A stretch of DNA of 64,000 nt from positions 1 to 64,000 of the forward strand of contig CAVBWS010000007.1 in NCBI GenBank assembly GCA_963599255.1. The letters run 5' to 3'. The position numbers and the translations under genes are program-made. The notes beneath the pieces are model-generated. The model ran no database searches, was not told the DNA's origin, and saw only the letters and a program-made list of their open reading frames with translations. The stretch is from RGIG5612 sp963599255 (GTDB lineage Bacteria; Bacillota; Clostridia; Lachnospirales; Lachnospiraceae). Shown piece after piece: positions 59,591 through 64,000 of this stretch. Position 1 is the stretch's first letter. Each line of letters begins with the position of its first letter.

Positions 59591-59899
59591 ATGTACGCAA
59601 TTATTGCAACCGGTGGAAAGCAGTACAAGGTTTGTGAAGGTGACAAGGTCAGAGTAGAGAAGCTTGACGCAGAAGTCGGATCACAGATTGAATTCGATCA
59701 GGTTCTTATGATCGGTGGAGATTCAGCTAAGGTTGGTAACCCTACAGTAGCTGGAGCTAAGGTTGTCGGTGAAGTTACAGCTCAGGATAAGGCTAAGAAG
59801 GTTATTGTATACAAATACAAACCTAAAAAAGGCTTCCATAAGAAGAACGGTCACAGACAGTGTTACACAGAAGTTGAGATTAAGAGCATAGTTGGATAA
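59591..59899 (+). CDS. rplU: 50S ribosomal protein L21
   Basis: 102 residues: MYAIIATGGKQYKVCEGDKVRVEKL, FDQVLMIGGDSAKVGNP, and the basic C-terminal KYKPKKGFHKKNGHRQCYTEVEI, a full match to bL21. The ATG at 59591 follows AGGAGG; the longer ORF from 59537 is not supported. rpmA follows 15 bases later with no prp gene between. Confidence 0.97.
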   Translation: MYAIIATGGKQYKVCEGDKVRVEKLDAEVGSQIEFDQVLMIGGDSAKVGNPTVAGAKVVGEVTAQDKAKKVIVYKYKPKKGFHKKNGHRQCYTEVEIKSIVG

Positions 59900-59914
59900 G
59901 AAGAGGTGAGATAA

Positions 59915-60175
59915 ATGGCACATAAAAAAGGTGTTGGCTCTACACGAAATGGTAGAGATTCCGAGTCTAAACGTTTAGGCGCTAAGAGAGCTGATGGTCA
60001 GATTGTAAAAGCTGGAAACATCCTTTACAGACAGAGAGGTACACATATTCATCCTGGTCTGAATGTAGGTCGTGGAAAAGATGATACACTGTATGCTTTA
60101 GTTGATGGAAAAGTAAGCTTTTCAAGATTAGGCAGAGACAGAAAACAGGTATCAGTTCTTCCTGTTGAAGAATAA
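59915..60175 (+). CDS. rpmA: 50S ribosomal protein L27 without cleavable extension
   Basis: 86 residues starting MAHKKGVGSTRNGRDSESKRLG. Most Firmicutes L27 proteins begin with a short extension ending ...FAHKKG, cut by the protease Prp. Here Met directly precedes AHKKG, so no Prp cleavage is needed, and the prp gene, normally between rplU and rpmA, is absent. SD GAGGTGAG is eight bases upstream, which supports this start. The N-terminal tail reaches the ribosomal peptidyl-transferase centre. Confidence 0.96.
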   Translation: MAHKKGVGSTRNGRDSESKRLGAKRADGQIVKAGNILYRQRGTHIHPGLNVGRGKDDTLYALVDGKVSFSRLGRDRKQVSVLPVEE

Positions 60176-60186
60176 TTCAGTTTTTA

Positions 60187-60223
60187 AGGCTTCAAATCTG
60201 TTTGGTTTGAAGCCTGTTTTTTT
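60187..60223 (+). terminator. Terminator after rpmA
   Basis: AGGCTTCAAA...TTTGAAGCCT with a 9-base loop and a run of seven T. obgE begins only about 16 bases later, so it depends on readthrough or another promoter. Confidence 0.88.
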
Positions 60224-60238
60224 GAAGAATAAGAATAT

Positions 60239-61534
60239 ATGTTTATAGATAGTGCGAGAATAATAATTAAATCAGGAAAAGGCGGCGACGGCCATGTGAG
60301 CTTCAGACGCGAGAAGTTCGTCCCGGACGGTGGTCCGGACGGCGGTGACGGCGGCGACGGCGGCAGTATTATATTTGTTGCAGACGAGAATATTAATACT
60401 CTTATTGATTTTAAACATAAGAGAAAATATATTGCCGAATCCGGAGAAGAGGGCGGCAAGAAACGTATGCACGGCAAGAATGGCCAGGATCTGATCATTA
60501 AGGTACCGAAGGGTACGATCATAAAAGAGGCTGAAAGCGGCAAAATCATCCGCGATATGGGAGATTCCAGAGAGCCATATGTGATCTTAAGAGGCGGCCG
60601 CGGCGGCAATGGCAATATGCATTATGCCACATCTGTTATGCAGGCTCCTAAATATGCTCAGCCCGGCGGAAAGTCCCAGGAATTAGAATTAATCCTTGAA
60701 CTTAAGAGTATTGCGGATGTGGGACTTGTTGGTTTTCCGAATGTAGGTAAGTCCACATTTTTGTCAGTTGTTTCAAATGCAAAGCCGAAAATCGCCAATT
60801 ATCATTTCACAACCCTGAGTCCTAACCTGGGTGTTGTGGATATGGGAGATGATGGATTTGTCATTGCAGATATTCCGGGACTGATAGAGGGTGCTTCGGA
60901 AGGATTAGGCTTAGGACATGAATTCCTTAAGCATATCGAAAGATGCCGTATACTGATTCATCTCGTGGATGCCGCCGGAACCGAGGGAAGGGATCCGGCA
61001 GAGGATATTGCTGCGATCAATAAGGAATTGGAACAATATAATAATATTCTCGGCAAGAAGGTACAGATCGTTGCAGCTAATAAGATCGATCTTATATATG
61101 ATGAAGAGGAACGTTCTGCAGCAATCGAGAAGATAAGATCAGCATTTGCCGGAACGCAGGAGGATGTTAAAGTATTTCCTATATCAGCTGCTACCGGCGA
61201 GGGTATCAAGTCTCTGCTGTATTATGTAAAGCAGGTGCTGGATGAAACTCCTGCGGAAGCAGTATTTGAGAGCGAGGTAGATGTTGAAGACTTCTTCAAA
61301 GAGGAGAATCTTCCGTTCTATGTTAACAAGGTTGATGATGAAACTTACAGCGTAGAAGGTCCTAGGATCGAGCGTATGTTAGGATATACTAATCTTGAAT
61401 CTGAGAAGGGCTTTATGTTCTTCCAGAACTTTATGCGTGAACAGGGTGTTATAGAACAACTTAAGGATTTAGGCTTAACCGAGGGTGATACAGTACGAGT
61501 TTACGGACATGAATTCGAATATTTCAATGATTAG
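60239..61534 (+). CDS. obgE: GTPase ObgE/CgtA
   Basis: Essential GTPase of ribosome assembly and stress control, 431 residues. The Obg domain (1-158) has the Gly-rich loops GGDGHVSFRREKF and GGRGGNGNMHYATS. The G domain shows G1 GFPNVGKST, G3 DIPGLIEGASEGLG, G4 NKID and G5 SAATGEG. A C-terminal OCT domain (about 350-430, EENLPFYVNKVDDETYSVEG to the end) is present, the Gram-positive form. Confidence 0.96.
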   Translation: MFIDSARIIIKSGKGGDGHVSFRREKFVPDGGPDGGDGGDGGSIIFVADENINTLIDFKHKRKYIAESGEEGGKKRMHGKNGQDLIIKVPKGTIIKEAESGKIIRDMGDSREPYVILRGGRGGNGNMHYATSVMQAPKYAQPGGKSQELELILELKSIADVGLVGFPNVGKSTFLSVVSNAKPKIANYHFTTLSPNLGVVDMGDDGFVIADIPGLIEGASEGLGLGHEFLKHIERCRILIHLVDAAGTEGRDPAEDIAAINKELEQYNNILGKKVQIVAANKIDLIYDEEERSAAIEKIRSAFAGTQEDVKVFPISAATGEGIKSLLYYVKQVLDETPAEAVFESEVDVEDFFKEENLPFYVNKVDDETYSVEGPRIERMLGYTNLESEKGFMFFQNFMREQGVIEQLKDLGLTEGDTVRVYGHEFEYFND

Positions 61535-61632
61535 TATGCAGCTGTTTCATTGATGTTTGAATTTAGCTGAATTTATATTAGATCAGCAGGAGCATTTGTC
61601 TCAGGCTGAACAGATGTTGGAGTTAGATATTT

Positions 61633-61914
61633 ATGACAGGAAAAGAAAGAGCGCTGCTGCGCAGCCAGGCTCATCACCTTGAACCGATTATTCATGTTGG
61701 CAAGGATTCTCTTACGCCGGAAGTAACGGCAGCGATTGATGAGGCACTTGAAGCAAGAGAGCTCATCAAGGTGGGTGTGCTTAAAAACTGTATGGATGAT
61801 CCATCTGAGATTGCGGCTACGGTTGCTGACAGAACCAAAAGTACAGTTATCCAGGTAATGGGCAAGAAGATAACATTATACAGATATAACAAGAAGAAAC
61901 ACGAAAAGAAATAA
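61633..61914 (+). CDS. yhbY: YhbY-type RNA-binding protein (CRM domain)
   Basis: 93 residues: MTGKERALLRSQAHHLEPIIHVGKDSLTPEVTAAIDEALEARELIKVGVL, the CRM/YhbY fold with its GKDSLT loop, and a basic C-terminal tail RYNKKKHEKK. It binds pre-50S particles. In Firmicutes nadD usually follows; here yqeK follows directly. Confidence 0.93.
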   Translation: MTGKERALLRSQAHHLEPIIHVGKDSLTPEVTAAIDEALEARELIKVGVLKNCMDDPSEIAATVADRTKSTVIQVMGKKITLYRYNKKKHEKK

Positions 61915-61965
61915 TTAATTGTTTCACAGACAGAATCGATTCTGCCTGCGCTTATGGAGGTAGAT

Positions 61966-62574
61966 ATGAAACATGAATTAGTAGAAATGATGGAAGGGCA
62001 GTTACAGGCCAGCATGGATGCAGCCAGGTTTTTTCATACCAGAAGTGTTGCATATACCAGTGCTGCGCTGGCCATGCGTTGGTACAAATACGAGGTTGAC
62101 AGAGTTATGATCGCCGGATATATGCACGACTGCGCTAAATGTGTGCCTATTCCTGAACAGTTGTCTAAAGCGGCTGAAATGATGATATACGTTCCGGAAA
62201 CGTATGTTACAGAACATCCGCATTTGCTTCACGCCCTTACAGGGCCGGCTATTGCCCAGATTGATTACGGCATCTATGATCGTGAGATCCATCAGGCGAT
62301 AACCACACATACTACAGGATCTCCAAACATGACAGTTATGCAGAAGATCGTCTATGTTGCAGATTTTATTGAGCCTAACAGAGAAGATGTGGTTATGCAT
62401 ATGGAAAATTACAGGGAAATGGCATTTCTGGATCTTGATAAGGCTGTTTATATGATAGCTGACAGAACTCTTGAATATCTAAAAAAGAAAAATGCTTATA
62501 TTGATCCTGCAACGGTCGCAACTCGTGATTTCTATAAGAAATTAGTTGAAGAAAGAGACAATGTAACGTTATAA
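61966..62574 (+). CDS. yqeK: YqeK family HD-domain hydrolase
   Basis: 202 residues. The HD metal site is visible as HTRSVAYTSAALAMRW, then AGYMHDCAK, HPHLLHALTGPAIAQ and YVADFIEPNRED. Characterised YqeK enzymes hydrolyse diadenosine tetraphosphate asymmetrically to ADP. ATG at 61966 follows GGAGG; an ATG at 61954 overlaps that SD and is rejected. Confidence 0.92.
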   Translation: MKHELVEMMEGQLQASMDAARFFHTRSVAYTSAALAMRWYKYEVDRVMIAGYMHDCAKCVPIPEQLSKAAEMMIYVPETYVTEHPHLLHALTGPAIAQIDYGIYDREIHQAITTHTTGSPNMTVMQKIVYVADFIEPNREDVVMHMENYREMAFLDLDKAVYMIADRTLEYLKKKNAYIDPATVATRDFYKKLVEERDNVTL

Positions 62575-62610
62575 TTACAGAAAATTCAGAAAAAGAGAGG
62601 AAGTGTGAAA

Positions 62611-62958
62611 ATGACCAGCCAAGAACTTGCTAAAAAAGCATATGAGTACATTGATGAAAAGAAGGGTATTGACATTAAAATAATTGATATCAGCAAAATA
62701 TCAGTTCTTGCTGATTATTTTATCATTGCCGGCGGATCTAACATGAAACAAATCCAGTCAATTGCTGATAATATTGAGGAAAAGTTAGGAAAACAGGGTA
62801 TCGAACCTAAGAGCATTGAAGGATACCAGAGTTCTAACTGGATTCTTATGGATTACAGAGATGTGATCATCCACATATTCAATCAGGAAGATAGATTGTT
62901 CTATGATCTTGAGAGAATATGGATGGACGGAAATACAATAGAGGCTGCAGAGTTATAA
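62611..62958 (+). CDS. rsfS: Ribosomal silencing factor RsfS
   Basis: 115 residues: KKAYEYIDEKKGIDIKIIDISKISVLADYFIIAGGSN, QSIADNIEEKLGKQGIEPKSIEGYQSSNWILMDYRDVIIHIFNQEDRLFYDLERIW, the full DUF143 pattern. It binds L14 and blocks subunit joining in poor conditions. GAGGA lies nine bases before the ATG; an upstream GTG at 62605 is less likely. Confidence 0.95.
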   Translation: MTSQELAKKAYEYIDEKKGIDIKIIDISKISVLADYFIIAGGSNMKQIQSIADNIEEKLGKQGIEPKSIEGYQSSNWILMDYRDVIIHIFNQEDRLFYDLERIWMDGNTIEAAEL

Positions 62959-63025
62959 AGGTGTTAAACCGAAATTAATGCAAATAAAGGCATGGGGATG
63001 AACCTATGCAATTGCTCCTTTTTTG

Positions 63026-63069
63026 AAGTGCCGTGACAGTGAATATAATAAGCTGTCCCGGCACTTTTT
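63026..63069 (+). terminator. Terminator after rsfS
   Basis: AGTGCCG-x-GACAG pairs with CTGTC-x-CGGCACT, then TTTTT. It lies between convergent rsfS and nadE; on the - strand there is no T-run. A smaller hairpin GCATGGG/CCTATGC followed by CCTTTTTT stands just before it (62990-63025). Confidence 0.82.
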
Positions 63070-63183
63070 GACTATAGATAAAGATAAGCATCTCGGTTTT
63101 TAGTCTAAATAATAATATGTCGTTCCGGAATTTCAACTTTAGTTAGGAATATGCTATTTCCTGTACTTTGAGCGGCAGATCTC

Positions 63184-63999
63184 CTATACCAGGTTTTCTA
63201 TCTGCTTCATCCAGATTGCTGCGCTTGCATCGCTCGGCATACGAAGGTCTCCTCTAGGTGATACTGCCACAGAACCCACCTTAGGACCGTCAGGGAGACA
63301 TGAACGCTTGAACTGTTGAGCGAAGAATCTGCGATAGAAATTCTTAAGCCATTTAAGGATAAATTCATCGCTATAGGTTCCTTTGAATGCGATTTTAGCC
63401 AACCTGTATATCTTGGCAGGCTCAAAGCATTGACGAAGCATATTATACAGGAAGAAGTCGTGCAGTTCATATGGACCCACCAGTTCTTCGGTTTTTTGTG
63501 AAATGACGCCGTCCTTGGGCGGAAGCAGCTCAGGGCTTACCGGTGTATCAAGAACATCCAGAAGAATAGAGGCAAGCTTATCATCACCACAGGTATCTGC
63601 GTAATATTGAACCAGATGCCGAACAAGAGTCTTAGGAACCGAGCTGTTCACAGCATACATGGACATGTGATCTCCGTTGTAGGTTGCCCAGCCCAGAGCC
63701 AGCTCTGACAGATCACCGGTACCGATGACCATACCGTTGGTTTGATTTGCAATATCCATCAAAATCTGAGTGCGTTCTCTGGCCTGACTATTCTCGTAGG
63801 TAACACTATGATCTTCGGGGTCGTGACATATGTCACGGAAATGAATTGTTACTGCTTCCTTTATATCTATTTCCCGCAGCGAGGCACCGAGAATCCTGGT
63901 CAGCTCGCAGGCATTATTATATGTTCTGTCTGTGGTGCCGAAACAAGGCATGGTAACAGAAGTAATCTTATCTCTGGATATTCCGGCCATATCGAATGC
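63184..63999 (-). CDS. nadE: NAD+ synthetase, glutamine-dependent type, C-terminal part
   Basis: The last ~272 residues of a NadE whose start lies beyond the window edge; the frame is open to base 63999. Visible are TMPCFGTTDRTYNNA, ENSQARERTQILMDIANQTNGMVIGTGDLSELALGWATYNGDHMSMYAVNSSVPKTLV (synthetase active site) and the C-terminal FKRSCLPDGPKVGSVAVSPRGDLRMPSDA typical of the long glutamine-dependent class. The glutaminase domain would be upstream, out of view. It amidates nicotinic acid adenine dinucleotide to NAD+. Confidence 0.93.
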   Translation of the reverse strand, partial: AFDMAGISRDKITSVTMPCFGTTDRTYNNACELTRILGASLREIDIKEAVTIHFRDICHDPEDHSVTYENSQARERTQILMDIANQTNGMVIGTGDLSELALGWATYNGDHMSMYAVNSSVPKTLVRHLVQYYADTCGDDKLASILLDVLDTPVSPELLPPKDGVISQKTEELVGPYELHDFFLYNMLRQCFEPAKIYRLAKIAFKGTYSDEFILKWLKNFYRRFFAQQFKRSCLPDGPKVGSVAVSPRGDLRMPSDASAAIWMKQIENLV

Positions 64000-64000
64000 T

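Noticed and set aside
1..64000. CRISPR arrays, tRNA or rRNA genes, prophage or intact insertion sequences
   Set aside because: No regularly spaced direct repeats, cloverleaf genes, phage structural genes or transposase ORFs were seen in the window.

Overview
The window reads as chromosomal DNA of a low-GC Gram-positive anaerobe of the class Clostridia, most likely family Lachnospiraceae. Pointers are the thiolase plus acetoacetate-type CoA-transferase pair, a FabK-type fatty acid operon, a GerW/YtfJ sporulation-family protein next to its DUF2953 partner, RecU, the TIGR03960/DUF2344/RNase G cluster before rplU-rpmA, and A/T-rich promoters with strong Shine-Dalgarno (SD) sites. This family call rests on gene content and recognised protein families only; genus cannot be read from it. 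Nearly everything is on the + strand; only gdhA and the nadE fragment are on the - strand.

Layout: (1) 1-2.5 kb: end of a thiolase gene and a two-subunit CoA-transferase. (2) 2.5-4.7 kb: repeats, class II fructose-bisphosphate aldolase and a structured non-coding stretch containing a promoter-to-terminator unit. (3) 4.7-7.6 kb: folC and, convergent, gdhA. (4) 8-23 kb: plsX-acpP-rnc, then a complete F-type ATP synthase operon (a, c, b, delta-domain/alpha fusion, gamma, beta, epsilon) placed between rnc and smc, then rnhB, yraN, aroF, rpsU. (5) 23-34 kb: phoH-ybeY, a flippase-like membrane protein, DUF2953-ytfJ, the nickel-pincer cofactor genes larE-larB-larC, and a NikABC-like transporter lacking ATPase genes. 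(6) 34.5-47 kb: a membrane GIY-YIG protein and a twelve-gene fatty acid operon (acp, fabK, fabD, fabG, accB, fabZ, accC, accD, accA, thioesterase, two fabF), then an acyl-CoA ligase. (7) 46.9-64 kb: an exported trigger-factor-like lipoprotein, a zinc-ribbon/DnaJ pair, polA-coaE-rlu-recU, radical SAM-DUF2344-rng, a membrane protein with a sigma-region-2-like head, rplU-rpmA-obgE-yhbY-yqeK-rsfS, and the end of nadE.

The most unusual observations are: (a) no separate ATP synthase delta gene exists; a domain resembling the delta C-terminal domain is fused to the N-terminus of alpha; (b) the c subunit carries a signal-like and acidic N-terminal extension; (c) two families of intergenic stem-loop repeats (A and B) occur at several sites, one A copy lies nested inside a B copy between atpB and atpE, their stems vary in a compensatory way, and two copies supply the stop codons of smc and of a permease gene; (d) ribosomal protein L27 lacks the cleavable Firmicutes extension and the Prp protease gene is absent from its usual place. 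I found no CRISPR array, tRNA, rRNA, intact transposase or prophage.
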